34,336 nucleotides of DNA from DATGKK01 sp035294725 (GCA_035294725.1 DATGKK010000103.1:1-34336), one strand, 5' to 3'. Counted from the stretch's first letter, positions 19,327 to 27,003 are shown. Notes: a model not told the origin generated them from the letters alone. A program made the numbers and translations.

Positions 19327-20049
19327 TCAGGCGGTCGCCGCGAGCTCCTCGTCGGTGACCCGCGCCTTGGCCGGGTCCACGTGGACGCCGGGGCCCATGG
19401 TCGAGGAGAGCGTGACCGAGCGGATGTAGCGCCCCTTCGCCGCCGCGGGCTTCACGCGGACGAGCTCGTCGATCACGGCCCGGTAGTTGTCGAGCAGGGC
19501 CTGGCGCTCGAAGGAGACCTTCCCGATCGGGACGTGGACGTTCCCGACGCGGTCGGTGCGGTACTCGACCCGGCCGCCCTTGAACTCGGTCACGGCACGG
19601 CCGACGTCGGTCGTGACGGTGCCGGTCTTCGGGTTGGGCATCAAGCCGCGGGGACCGAGCACCCTGCCGAGCCGGCCGACCTGGGCCATGAGGTCCGGGG
19701 TGGCGATCGCCACGTCGAAGTCGAGGAAGCCCTCCTTCTCGATCCGCGCCACGAGGTCGTCGGCCCCGACGACGTCGGCCCCGGCGGAGCGGGCCTCGGC
19801 GGCCGCCTCCCCGGAGGCGAAGACCGCCACGCGCACGTCCCGGCCGGTGCCCGAGGGCAGGGCGAGCGAGCCCCGCACGATCTGGTCGGCGCGCCGCGGA
19901 TCGACGCCGAGCCGGACGGCGAGCTCAACGGTCTCGTCGAACTTGGCCGTGGCGAGGCTCTTCACGAGGTCGATCGCCTCGGCCGGGACGTACAGGTGCT
20001 GGCGGTCGAAGCGGGCCAGCGCGTCGGTGTACCTCTTCCCCTTGCTCAC
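19327..20049 (-). CDS. rplA: 50S ribosomal protein L1
   Basis: L1 forms the mobile L1 stalk that helps deacylated tRNA leave the E site, and represses its own operon in many bacteria. The 240-residue product has the conserved segments FDETVELAVRLGVDPRRADQ, GRVLGPRGLMPNPKTGTV, and the C-terminal KGRYIRSVTLSSTMGPGV. GTG 20049 follows AAGGAG at 5 nt. It is 26 nt downstream of rplK, the usual two-gene unit. A 234-base gap with a promoter candidate and leader separates it from rplJ. Confidence 0.98.
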   Translation of the reverse strand: MSKGKRYTDALARFDRQHLYVPAEAIDLVKSLATAKFDETVELAVRLGVDPRRADQIVRGSLALPSGTGRDVRVAVFASGEAAAEARSAGADVVGADDLVARIEKEGFLDFDVAIATPDLMAQVGRLGRVLGPRGLMPNPKTGTVTTDVGRAVTEFKGGRVEYRTDRVGNVHVPIGKVSFERQALLDNYRAVIDELVRVKPAAAKGRYIRSVTLSSTMGPGVHVDPAKARVTDEELAATA

Positions 20050-20075
20050 GTGAGCTCCTTTAGTTCCCCGCTCGC

Positions 20076-20501
20076 TCAGGCGACCGAGATGCCCATGGAG
20101 CGGGCGGTCCCGGCGACCTGGCGCTTGGCGGCCTCGATGTCGTTCGCGTTGAGGTCCGGCATCTTCTTCTCGGCGATCTCGGTCAGCTGGGCCTCCGTGA
20201 TCGTGCCGGCGGTCTCGCGCCCGGCGAGCGTGCTGCCCTTCTCGAGGCCGGCGGCCTCGCGGAGCAGCACCGTCGTCGGCGGCGTCTTCAGGATGAAGCT
20301 GAACGTCCGGTCCTCGAAGATCGTGATCTCGACCGGGATGATCGTGCCCCGCATCGCCTCGGTGGCGGCGTTGTACTGCTTGCAGAACTCCATCGTCTGC
20401 ACGCCGTGGGGGCCGAGCGCCGTGCCGACGGGCGGCGCGGGCGTGGCGGCTCCGGCCGGGAGCTGGATCTTCACTACTGCTGCGACGCGGCGGCGAGCCA
20501 T
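20076..20501 (-). CDS. rplK: 50S ribosomal protein L11
   Basis: L11 binds the GTPase-associated region of 23S rRNA, takes part in the stringent response, and with that RNA forms the target of thiostrepton-type antibiotics. The 141-residue protein has the proline-rich N-terminal loop (PAPPVGTALGPHGVQTMEFC) and the rRNA-binding C-terminal domain (KMPDLNANDIEAAKRQVAGT). Its length is normal. ATG 20501 begins MARRR. It lies 55 nt downstream of nusG and 26 nt upstream of rplA. Confidence 0.98.
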   Translation of the reverse strand: MARRRVAAVVKIQLPAGAATPAPPVGTALGPHGVQTMEFCKQYNAATEAMRGTIIPVEITIFEDRTFSFILKTPPTTVLLREAAGLEKGSTLAGRETAGTITEAQLTEIAEKKMPDLNANDIEAAKRQVAGTARSMGISVA

Positions 20502-20556
20502 CGTGGCGCCCTTCCTCTCGGTGTTGTTCTCGGTGCGTGTCGGTGGTGGCTGGCCG

Positions 20557-21315
20557 CTAGAGCTTCGCGACCTGGCTGAACTCGAGCTCGACGGGAGTCT
20601 CCCGGCCGAAGATGTTGACGAGCACCTTCAGCTTGAGCTGGTCCTCGTTGATCTCGGCGATCTGGCCGGAGAAGTCGGCAAAGGGGCCCTCCTTCACCCT
20701 CACCGTGTCGCCCACCTCGTGCTCGAGGCGGGTCTTCACCTTCGGCTTGCCCTCCGGCCCCTCGGGGCGCACCTGGAGGATGCTCTCGATCTCCTCCCGG
20801 CTGAGCGGCGTTGGCTTCGTGCCGGGGCCGACGAAGCTCGTCACGCCGGGCGTCTGGCGGATGACCGACCAGGAGTCGTCGTCGAGCTCGGCCCGGGTGA
20901 GGAGGTAGCCCGGGTACACCTTCCGCTGCACCGGCACCTTCTTGCCGTTCTTCACCTCGATGACCTCTTCCATCGGGATGACGACCTCGTAGATGCGGTC
21001 CTCCATGTTCATCGAGGAGATGCGGCTCTCGAGGTTGGACTTCACCTTGTTCTCGTAGCCGGCGTAGGTGTGCACGACGTACCAGCGGCCTGGGCGGTCG
21101 TAGGGGCTCGGCGGCCGCGGGACCTCCGGCTCTGCCTCGCCCTCCTCGGCCAGCAGCTCGTCGAGCTCGTCCTGGTCGGGGAGGTCGACGGGGGTCGCGG
21201 CAAGGGCCTCCTCGACGGGGCCCGCCATCTCGGGGGCAACGGTCTCGGCGGTCTCGCCCTCCGGCTCACCGCCGGTGGGGGCGGCATCGTCGATGCTGGC
21301 GGCGTGGTCACTCAT
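20557..21315 (-). CDS. nusG: Transcription termination/antitermination factor NusG
   Basis: NusG binds RNA polymerase through its NGN domain and links it to Rho or ribosomes through the KOW domain. The NGN domain starts at WYVVHTYAGYENKVKSNLE (about residue 79) and includes KVYPGYLLT and TPGVTSFVG. The KOW domain (about 200-250) has VGDTVRVKEGPFADFSGQI. The first 78 residues are an acidic, disordered extension, as is common in actinobacterial NusG. ATG 21315 is used; a longer frame runs into secE and is not NusG-like. It is 13 nt downstream of secE. Confidence 0.97.
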   Translation of the reverse strand: MSDHAASIDDAAPTGGEPEGETAETVAPEMAGPVEEALAATPVDLPDQDELDELLAEEGEAEPEVPRPPSPYDRPGRWYVVHTYAGYENKVKSNLESRISSMNMEDRIYEVVIPMEEVIEVKNGKKVPVQRKVYPGYLLTRAELDDDSWSVIRQTPGVTSFVGPGTKPTPLSREEIESILQVRPEGPEGKPKVKTRLEHEVGDTVRVKEGPFADFSGQIAEINEDQLKLKVLVNIFGRETPVELEFSQVAKL

Positions 21316-21328
21316 CACAGGTACGGCC

Positions 21329-21637
21329 TCACTTGGGGAACAGGTAGATGACGCCCTTGGCGAAGGCGTAGTCAAGGCCGAACACGAGCGCCGTGAGCAG
21401 GACGATGGTCACGAACACGACGACGGTGTAGTTGGCCACCTCGGTGCGCCCGGGCCAGGCCACCTTCTGCAGCTCGCCCCGCACCTCGCGCAGGTACTCG
21501 ACCGAGCGCTCCGGCAGCGGCTTGCGCTCCGGCTCGCCTGACTGCCTGCTGGCAGGCTGGCGGCGCTCGATCCCGGGCGCGCGGTCAGGGCCGAGCGCCT
21601 CCTGGCGCTGCATCATTCGCTTGGACTCTCGGTTCAC
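21329..21637 (-). CDS. secE: Preprotein translocase subunit SecE
   Basis: SecE is the small clamp subunit of the SecYEG channel. The 102-residue protein has a variable charged N terminus, the conserved amphipathic segment YLREVRGELQKVAWPGRTEV, and one C-terminal membrane helix (VVVFVTIVLLTALVFGLDYA). GTG 21637 has GAGG 7 nt upstream; the frame further upstream lies in the tRNA and was excluded. The order tRNA-Trp, secE, nusG is standard in Actinobacteria. Confidence 0.96.
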   Translation of the reverse strand: MNRESKRMMQRQEALGPDRAPGIERRQPASRQSGEPERKPLPERSVEYLREVRGELQKVAWPGRTEVANYTVVVFVTIVLLTALVFGLDYAFAKGVIYLFPK

Positions 21638-21673
21638 GCGTGTACCTCGCTCGGCGACACGAGCTGATGGGAG

Positions 21674-21746
21674 CAGGGCAGGAGGGACTTGAACCCCCAA
21701 CCGCCGGTTTTGGAGACCGGTGCTCTGCCAATTGAGCTACTGCCCT
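21674..21746 (-). tRNA. tRNA-Trp (CCA anticodon)
   Basis: A complete 73-nt cloverleaf: acceptor AGGGCAG/CTGCCCT, D arm GCTC/GAGC, anticodon stem CCGGT/ACCGG with loop CTCCAAA, T loop TTCAAGT, discriminator G. CCA is not encoded. It lies 36 bases before secE and is probably processed from the secE-nusG transcript. Confidence 0.97.
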
Positions 21747-21796
21747 CCGCCGAGGCGCGAAGGCCCCCTAGGGGCGGAGCGGCCTGGGCTTTCTTC

Positions 21797-21802
21797 ACGA
21801 TA
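21797..21802 (-). promoter_or_regulatory. Extended -10 promoter for tRNA-Trp-secE-nusG
   Basis: The minus strand reads GGTGCTATCGTGAAG: TATCGT preceded by TGC, an extended -10, about 50 bases before the tRNA. GACTGC 18 bp upstream is a weak -35. Confidence 0.5.
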
Positions 21803-21850
21803 GCACCCGGCGGCCGAGCCGCAGTCGGCGCCGGCGAGCGGCGCACTTGC

Positions 21851-22318
21851 TCACGCCCCTGCTGATTGGGCCGCCCTCCCGGCGACCCCGGCGCGCGAGC
21901 GGCCGAGGGTGAGCAGCACGAGGCCGGTGCCGGCGGCACCGGCCGCTGCGATGGCCCCGGCGTAGGCGAGGCGGCGGCCCGTGAGGAGCGAGCGCACCGC
22001 GCTCCGGCTCGCCGCGCTCTCGATCGCGCTGAGCACGTCCGCCACGATGCCGGCGGGCACGACGACCTCCTCGCCGGGGCGGAGCTGGGCGAGCAGCCGC
22101 AGCAGCTTGCGGTAGCGGGCGAGGTCGGCCTGGCAGGCGAGGCAGTACTCCACGTGGGCCACGAGCCCGCCCGGCGGGAGCGCCCCGTTGTCGAGCACCT
22201 CGGGGAGGGCCTCCCGCACCTGCTCGCAGGTGAGGGGGGCCGCTCGACGCCACGGGCGCGCGAGACGCGCCAGCACCGGTGGCGCCGGCGCCGACCCGCT
22301 GAGAAGCGCCCTCGCCAC
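21851..22318 (-). CDS. Anti-sigma factor with putative zinc finger
   Basis: The 155-residue protein has the ZAS-type motif H55-x3-C59-x2-C62 (HVEYCLACQADL) in an N-terminal cytoplasmic domain and one membrane helix (about 116-138), the layout of membrane-bound anti-sigma factors that hold an ECF sigma factor inactive. Only a short extracellular tail follows, so the signal may be sensed by the zinc site (for example redox) or in the membrane (inference). GTG 22318 is 6 nt past the sigma-factor stop, with GGGGAG inside the end of the sigma gene. Its partner is the adjacent ECF sigma factor. Confidence 0.87.
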   Translation of the reverse strand: MARALLSGSAPAPPVLARLARPWRRAAPLTCEQVREALPEVLDNGALPPGGLVAHVEYCLACQADLARYRKLLRLLAQLRPGEEVVVPAGIVADVLSAIESAASRSAVRSLLTGRRLAYAGAIAAAGAAGTGLVLLTLGRSRAGVAGRAAQSAGA

Positions 22319-22324
22319 CCTCGC

Positions 22325-23020
22325 TCAGCTCCCCGCCACCATGCCAGTGGCCTGGTCGGATCGCCTGGCCGGGAAGATCCGCTCCCGGAGCAGGCGGCGG
22401 GCCCGATGCAGCCTCACCTTCGCCGCCGCCTGGGAGATGCCGAGCTCGCGGGCGATCTCCCGGTGGGGCAGGTCGTAGACGTCGCGCAGCACCACGACGA
22501 GACGGAGGGCGTCGGGCAGCTCGCCGAGCGCCTCGACGAGCCGCCCCCGGTCGTCCGCCGCGCTGGCCGCCCGCTCGGGGTCGCGTTCGGGGCGCAGGTC
22601 GGCGAGGTCGAGCGAGTCGTCGAGCTCAGCGGTCTCGGATCTCGACCGCCGCTCGACGAGCCGGGCGGCGCTGTTCACGGTGATCCGATGGAGCCAGGTC
22701 GTGACGGCCGCATCGCCCCGGAATCGCTTCAGCCCCCGGTAGGCGCGCAGGTAGGTGTCCTGCACGACGTCGCGGGCGTCGTGCTCGTTGCCGACGAGGC
22801 GGTAGGCGAGCTGGTAGCAGCCGGGCGAGGTGGCGACGACGAGCTGCTCGAAGGCCTCCCGGTCGCCCTCGCGGGCCCGCGCGGCGAGCAGGTCAGGGTC
22901 CAGCCGCCCCACAGCGCCGCCGGGTCGCCCTTCCGGCGCCCGACCCGGGAGCGACGGCTCGCCCGGCCGCCTGGGCTCGGCCCAGCCCGGCTCGCTCGAG
23001 CAGAGAGGGAGCGCGCTCAT
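22325..23020 (-). CDS. ECF-family RNA polymerase sigma factor
   Basis: A group 4 sigma factor of 231 residues. Region 2 (about 57-125) contains DARDVVQDTYLRAYRGLKRF and TTWLHRITVNSAARLVERR. Region 4 (about 165-222) has LPDALRLVVVLRDVYDLPHR, then EIARELGISQAAAKVRLHRA. ATG 23020 leaves an unusual 40-residue Pro/Gly/Arg-rich lead; GTG 22912 is an alternative close to region 2, and neither has a clear ribosome binding site. It lies 11 nt downstream of rpmG and 6 nt upstream of its anti-sigma gene, so it may be co-transcribed with tRNA-Thr, tRNA-Met and rpmG. Confidence 0.92.
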   Translation of the reverse strand: MSALPLCSSEPGWAEPRRPGEPSLPGRAPEGRPGGAVGRLDPDLLAARAREGDREAFEQLVVATSPGCYQLAYRLVGNEHDARDVVQDTYLRAYRGLKRFRGDAAVTTWLHRITVNSAARLVERRSRSETAELDDSLDLADLRPERDPERAASAADDRGRLVEALGELPDALRLVVVLRDVYDLPHREIARELGISQAAAKVRLHRARRLLRERIFPARRSDQATGMVAGS

Positions 23021-23031
23021 GGGGCGCGCCG

Positions 23032-23196
23032 TCAGCGGGTCTCTTTGTGCAGGGTGTGCTGGCGGTCGAAGCGGCAGTACTTCTGCATCTCGATCCGCTC
23101 CCGGTCGTTCTGCTTGTTCTTGGTCGTGATGTAGTTGCGCCGCTTGCAGACCTCGCACGCGAGCGTCACCTTGACCCGCTTCTCGTTCTTTGCCAT
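23032..23196 (-). CDS. rpmG: 50S ribosomal protein L33
   Basis: A 54-residue large-subunit protein. The family core CKRRNYITTKNKQNDRERIE and the C-terminal HTLHKETR are clear. It has the first zinc pair CEVC and a third cysteine in KYC, but where actinobacterial L33 normally reads CPxC this one reads CRFD, so the fourth zinc ligand is missing. ATG 23196 gives the normal MAKNEKR start. Position directly downstream of tRNA-Thr and tRNA-Met is the usual actinobacterial arrangement. Confidence 0.96.
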   Translation of the reverse strand: MAKNEKRVKVTLACEVCKRRNYITTKNKQNDRERIEMQKYCRFDRQHTLHKETR

Positions 23197-23226
23197 CGCT
23201 TCCTCACGTGTCGGGATCCTGCCTGG

Positions 23227-23300
23227 TAGCGGCGGCGGGACTCGAACCCGCGACCCCACGATTATGAGCCGTGTGCTCTTACCAACTGAGCTACGCCGCC
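23227..23300 (-). tRNA. tRNA-Met (CAT anticodon, elongator type)
   Basis: A 74-nt cloverleaf: acceptor GGCGGCG/CGCCGCT (first pair G-U), D arm GCTC/GAGC, anticodon stem CACGG/TCGTG with loop CTCATAA, T loop TTCGAGT, discriminator A. CCA is encoded next (23224-23226). The lack of a C1-A72 mismatch and of three G-C pairs below the loop argues against an initiator. Similarity to actinobacterial elongator tRNA-Met makes the CAT-read tRNA-Ile less likely. Confidence 0.95.
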
Positions 23301-23304
23301 AGGG

Positions 23305-23377
23305 AGCCCCCTGTCGGAATCGAACCGACGACACCAGCCTTACCATGGCTGTGCTCTGCCGACTGAGCTAAGGGGGC
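23305..23377 (-). tRNA. tRNA-Thr (GGT anticodon)
   Basis: A 73-nt cloverleaf: acceptor GCCCCCT/AGGGGGC, D arm GCTC/GAGC, anticodon stem CAGCC/GGCTG with loop ATGGTAA, T loop TTCGATT, discriminator T. CCA is not encoded. Only 4 nt separate it from tRNA-Met, so both come from one precursor. Confidence 0.97.
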
Positions 23378-23407
23378 GGGCCGGACGGGCCGGGACCCGC
23401 TCAGGCG

Positions 23408-23413
23408 ATTGTA
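23408..23413 (-). promoter_or_regulatory. -10 box for tRNA-Thr-tRNA-Met-rpmG
   Basis: TACAAT on the minus strand is a near-consensus -10 box 31 bases before the tRNA-Thr 5' end. No strong -35 is seen 17 bp upstream. Confidence 0.55.
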
Positions 23414-23483
23414 ACCCGGCGCGCACCACACGGAGGGCTGTGGCCAGCCCGGGGCGCCGTGGTGGCCGGGATACCATCCGGCG

Positions 23484-23975
23484 ATGGCGACGGAGCTCCG
23501 GCGGGCGAGCGACCGCGACGCAGAGGCCATCCGGTCGATCTACAACCACGAGGTCCTCACCTCGACGGCAACGCTCGACCTCGTGCCCCGCACCCCCGAG
23601 GAGCAGCGGATCTGGATGTCGGCCCACTCGGGCGCCTACCCGGCCCTCGTGGCGACAAGGGAGGGGGAGGTGGTCGGCTTCTCCTCGCTCTCGCCCTACC
23701 GACCGAGGCCGGGCTACTCGACCGCCGTCGAGGACTCGGTCTACGTGGCGCAGTCCGCCCGCCGCCAGGGCGTCGGCCGTCTGTTGCTCGAAGGTGCGAT
23801 CGAAGCGGCGCGGGCGCACGGCTTCCACTCGATCGTGGCGCGCATCAGCGCCGAGCAGGCGGCATCGATCGAGCTCCATCTCGCCTGCGGCTTCGTCATG
23901 GTCGGCGTCGAGCGCGAGATCGGGCGAAAGTTCGGCCGCTTCATCGACGTCGCCATCGTCCAGCACCTCCTCTGA
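23484..23975 (+). CDS. GNAT N-acetyltransferase, phosphinothricin acetyltransferase-like
   Basis: A 163-residue acetyl-CoA-dependent N-acetyltransferase. The N terminus (RRASDRDAEAIRSIYNHEVL), the GYSTAVEDSVYV strand, the acetyl-CoA pyrophosphate loop RRQGVG (93-98) and the C-terminal IELHLACGFVMVGVEREIG match the Pat/Bar-like group, whose members acetylate phosphinothricin, methionine sulfoximine or related small amines. The substrate cannot be read from sequence. A TACCAT box lies 6 nt before the ATG and no ribosome binding site is visible, suggesting a leaderless mRNA. It is divergent from the tRNA-Thr unit and convergent with the mannosyltransferase gene. Confidence 0.9.
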   Translation: MATELRRASDRDAEAIRSIYNHEVLTSTATLDLVPRTPEEQRIWMSAHSGAYPALVATREGEVVGFSSLSPYRPRPGYSTAVEDSVYVAQSARRQGVGRLLLEGAIEAARAHGFHSIVARISAEQAASIELHLACGFVMVGVEREIGRKFGRFIDVAIVQHLL

Positions 23976-24020
23976 CGAGCGCTCCGGCGACGAGCGGCGC
24001 TGTCGCGGGGGCGAAGCCGG

Positions 24021-25754
24021 TCATAGCGCCGCCTGCTTCAAGGCGGCCTCGTCGCCGGCTCGTCCGGCTCGCAGCGCCGCGAGGCCCCGGCGCAGCTTCG
24101 GCACGAGGGGGGCGACGAGGAGCGCGAGCAGGCCGAGGGAGGCCGCGGCCACGACGAAGGGATTGGCGATGAGCAGCTCCGTGGCCAGGTACTGCTCGTC
24201 ACCGAGGGCGAGGAAGGTGACGAGGACGGTCAGCCACAAGATGGCGCCCCGGAGCCGGCGCTCCACCACCGGGGCGAGGAGGACGACCGACCAGGCGAGG
24301 TACCAGGGCTGCATGACCGGCCCGAGGAGCACGACGGCGAGCATCGTGAGGCCGAGGGCGCGCAGGCTCGAGGCCCCTCCGGTCGATCGGAACAGCAGCA
24401 CGAGGCCGATCGCGATGGCGGCAGCCGCTCCCGTGCCCCGGGCGATGGTCAGCATGAGCTGGGCGACTCCGCCGTGCCCGAGGGCATGCGCGAGCTTGCC
24501 GAGCCCGAGCCCGACGGCCGTCATCGGGTCGAGGTAGCTGCGCACGGCATCAGGGTTCGTGAGGCCGGTGACCCAGCCCCACCCGATGCCGACCGCCTGG
24601 GTGACCGCTGCCACCACGGCGAGCGACACCGCCCCGGCCTTTGCGAGGCCGGGGAGCCGTTCCCGGAGCGAGTGGGGGCCATCGCCGATCCAGTCCCACC
24701 CGATGTAGATCGCCCCGACGGCGGCAGGGACCTTCACCATCGTCGCCATGGCGACGAGGACACAGCCAAGGACGGGGTGACGCTCCCGGGCGAGGGCGAG
24801 GCCGGCGAGCATGAGACCGAGCATGAGGGCGTCGTTGTGCTCGCCCCCGATGAGGTGGATCACGACGATGGGGTTCATGACGGCGAAGACGAACGCGGGC
24901 GCGACCGGACGGCCGATGCTGCGGGTGAGCCGCGGGATCGAGACGGCGATGAGCGCCACGCCAACGAGGGCGACGAGCCGCCAGAGCACGAGCGCCCCGA
25001 GCTCGCTGTGGCCGACCACGTCCTGGATCACCCCGCCGAGGGCGAGGAAGCCCGGCCCGTAGGGCGAGACGGAGTACCACCAGAGCTTGTCCGACAAGAT
25101 GGTGTAGCTGTTCGCCCCCATCCCGAGGATCTCCGGGCCGTAGCGGTAGGGGCTGATGTGGTAGCTCATCATCTCGCCCTGGGCGACGTAGCTGTAGGCG
25201 TCCTTCGACAGCAGCGGCTCGACGAACAGCATCGGGAGGGTCCATAGCGCCATCACGGCCGCCAGGGTGCGAAGGGGCAGGTCCGGGTGCTCGCGCGCGA
25301 GGCGGGCGAGGCGGATCCACGAGCCCATGAGGAGGATCAGCCCGCCGTAGAAGGTGACGAGCGCCACGTAGAAGCTCGTGCCGGGCGGGGTGTGCAGCCC
25401 GATGATCACCGTTGGGGGCGACTGGGTCCCCCCGAAGAACCACGGCGGGGTGTAGGCCGGGTCGTGCGGTGGCACCTTCTCGGTGAACGGCGAGCTCGGC
25501 AGCGACGCCCCGAGCACGGCGAGGCCGCTCCCGATCGTCCCGGCGAGGGCGTGGATGCGAAGGCGCCGGCGCACCTCGGGATCGTCGGCGCGATACGGGG
25601 AGGGGACCGGGGGTGGGTCACGGAAGGGAGCGGCGAAGGCCTCCACCCGCCCGAGGAGCACGTCGGCGCGCTGCTCGACCGCTCGGGCCACGGCGGTGAG
25701 GCGCTCGAGCGCGCCCCGCCAGGGACTCGGTCGCTCGCGAGTGGCCGTCGGCAT
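24021..25754 (-). CDS. mptB: MptB-like polyprenol-phosphomannose-dependent alpha-1,6-mannosyltransferase
   Basis: A 577-residue integral membrane protein with about a dozen hydrophobic segments. The signature SKDAYSYVAQGEMM (about 183-196), followed by YHISPYRYGPEIL and SPYGPGFLALGG, and then GGEHNDALMLGLMLAGLALA, is that of the MptA/MptB family of GT-C glycosyltransferases. In mycobacteria and corynebacteria these build the alpha-1,6-mannan backbone of lipomannan, using polyprenol-phosphomannose outside the membrane. The family assignment is firm; the exact linkage made here is inference. ATG 25754 has AAAGGA 5 nt upstream. The cupin gene lies 35 nt upstream in the same direction and may be co-transcribed. 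Confidence 0.88.
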   Translation of the reverse strand: MPTATRERPSPWRGALERLTAVARAVEQRADVLLGRVEAFAAPFRDPPPVPSPYRADDPEVRRRLRIHALAGTIGSGLAVLGASLPSSPFTEKVPPHDPAYTPPWFFGGTQSPPTVIIGLHTPPGTSFYVALVTFYGGLILLMGSWIRLARLAREHPDLPLRTLAAVMALWTLPMLFVEPLLSKDAYSYVAQGEMMSYHISPYRYGPEILGMGANSYTILSDKLWWYSVSPYGPGFLALGGVIQDVVGHSELGALVLWRLVALVGVALIAVSIPRLTRSIGRPVAPAFVFAVMNPIVVIHLIGGEHNDALMLGLMLAGLALARERHPVLGCVLVAMATMVKVPAAVGAIYIGWDWIGDGPHSLRERLPGLAKAGAVSLAVVAAVTQAVGIGWGWVTGLTNPDAVRSYLDPMTAVGLGLGKLAHALGHGGVAQLMLTIARGTGAAAAIAIGLVLLFRSTGGASSLRALGLTMLAVVLLGPVMQPWYLAWSVVLLAPVVERRLRGAILWLTVLVTFLALGDEQYLATELLIANPFVVAAASLGLLALLVAPLVPKLRRGLAALRAGRAGDEAALKQAAL

Positions 25755-25789
25755 ACCGTCCTTTGCTCCGAGCTGCGCCGGCCGGCAGC

Positions 25790-26206
25790 CTAGCCAGGCG
25801 CCCTGAGCCGCTTTTGCGTGCCGAGGCCCGGGGTCAGGTAGAGCGCCTCGCCCACCTCGAGCACGTCGGCCGTGTGCCAGACGTCACGCGGGTTGATCAC
25901 CGCCTGCATCGGTCCGAGGGTGATGCGGTGCTCGGCACCCTCGATCTCCTGGACGAGCGTCAGAAGCCCCGAGAGGACCAGCACAAGCTCGTCGCCGGCC
26001 GGGTGGCGCTCCCAGGACTCCCAGCTCGCCGTGTGCGGGGTGACGGAGAGGAGGCGGCCCTCGGCCCCGTCGAGCTCGGTCTCGCGCTGGTAGCGCTCCA
26101 GGTACTCCTGCTCCCAGGAGAAGCCCTCGAGCGGCACCGCCACGGCTCCGAGGCCAAAGTGGACGAAGGTCGACCTCACGTCGAAGGCGGTAGGGCGTTT
26201 CGGCAT
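25790..26206 (-). CDS. Small cupin-domain protein
   Basis: A 138-residue single cupin barrel. Motif 1 is represented by HPAGDELVLVLSGLLTL and motif 2 by GPMQAVINPRDVWHTADV, leaving a few possible metal ligands (His, Glu, His). Single-domain cupins have many roles, including isomerase, dioxygenase and ligand-binding functions, and nothing here fixes the substrate. ATG 26206 starts MPKRPTAFDV. It is divergent from the GNAT-TetR pair and lies 35 nt upstream of mptB, which may share its transcript. Confidence 0.82.
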   Translation of the reverse strand: MPKRPTAFDVRSTFVHFGLGAVAVPLEGFSWEQEYLERYQRETELDGAEGRLLSVTPHTASWESWERHPAGDELVLVLSGLLTLVQEIEGAEHRITLGPMQAVINPRDVWHTADVLEVGEALYLTPGLGTQKRLRAPG

Positions 26207-26261
26207 GCTGGGCCACGATCATGCCAGACGGACCGGCACGCCGAACCGGCGACGCCCCCCT

Positions 26262-26291
26262 TTGCATCGCCGTCGTACATCATTGTACAGT
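26262..26291 (+). promoter_or_regulatory. Promoter of the GNAT-TetR operon
   Basis: TTGCAT (26262-26267) and TACAGT (26286-26291) are 18 bp apart on the plus strand. The start point would fall at about 26298, directly before ATG 26299, so the mRNA is predicted to be leaderless. Confidence 0.6.
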
Positions 26292-26308
26292 TCAGAACAT
26301 GAATGTTC
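26275..26308. promoter_or_regulatory. Two palindromes, probable TetR operator
   Basis: GTACA-4-TGTAC (26275-26288) overlaps the -10 box and GAACAT-2-ATGTTC (26295-26308) covers the start codon. Both are perfect inverted repeats in an A+T-rich patch. The co-transcribed TetR-family protein is the obvious candidate to bind here and repress its own operon (inference). Confidence 0.55.
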
Positions 26309-27003
26309 CATTCAGTTCAGGATCAGCCGCACGCCCGGGCGAGGGCGGCGCCGCTCCGATCATCGTCAGGGCAGCCCGCCGCGAGGAGGATCGCCTGCTG
26401 GCACCCCTCCTCGCACGAGCCTTCCAGCGGGACCCGCAGCTCTCGTGGCTCCTCGGATCCTCCGAGGCGAGCCGGCGGCCGCTCGAGCGGTTCTTCGAGA
26501 TCCACCTAAACGACGCCGCCCGCTACGGCGCCGTCGACGTCGCCGACGACGACGGCTCCGGTCAGGTGATCGGGGCGGCGCTATGGATGCCTCCCGGGCG
26601 CAGGTACCCGACGGCGCTCCGGCAGCTCGCGACGATCCCCACCTACGTGCGCATCTTCGGGTCGAGGCTGACCGCCGCCCAGCGCGTCCTCGCCGCCACG
26701 GCGAAGGTCCACCCGACCGAGCCGCACTGGTACCTCACCGTCCTTGGCGTCGAGCCTCGCGAGCAGGGCCGCGGGGCCGGGGCGGCGCTCGTGCGGGCCG
26801 GGCTCGCCCGTGCCGGGGCGGCCGGCGTCCCGGCCTACCTCGAGACCAACAGCGAGAAGAACGTCGCCATCTACCAGCATCTCGGCTTCGAGGTCCGTGA
26901 CCACGTCGAGATCCCCGGCGGCTGCCCGCCGAGCACGACCATGTGGCACCCCGCTCCAACCGGGGCGGCTGCACCTGAGGCGGAAGGAAGGGCCGACCAG
27001 TGA
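26299..27003 (+). CDS. GNAT-family N-acetyltransferase
   Basis: A 234-residue acetyltransferase. IIVRAARREEDRLLAPLLAR opens the domain, LTVLGVEPREQGRGAGAALV (about residues 145-165) contains the Q/R-x-x-G-x-G/A acetyl-CoA loop, and YLETNSEKNVAIYQHLGFEV is the characteristic end of the fold. The layout (VIGAALWMPPGRR strand, long central helices) is that of actinobacterial GNAT proteins of unknown substrate often paired with regulators. ATG 26299 is preferred to an in-frame ATG at 26221 because promoter and operator sequences lie between them. The stop codon overlaps the TetR start (GTGA). Confidence 0.88.
   Translation: MNVPFSSGSAARPGEGGAAPIIVRAARREEDRLLAPLLARAFQRDPQLSWLLGSSEASRRPLERFFEIHLNDAARYGAVDVADDDGSGQVIGAALWMPPGRRYPTALRQLATIPTYVRIFGSRLTAAQRVLAATAKVHPTEPHWYLTVLGVEPREQGRGAGAALVRAGLARAGAAGVPAYLETNSEKNVAIYQHLGFEVRDHVEIPGGCPPSTTMWHPAPTGAAAPEAEGRADQ

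Noticed and set aside
22913..23158. A longer sigma-factor frame extending through rpmG
   Set aside because: The added residues are the rpmG coding region read in another frame.
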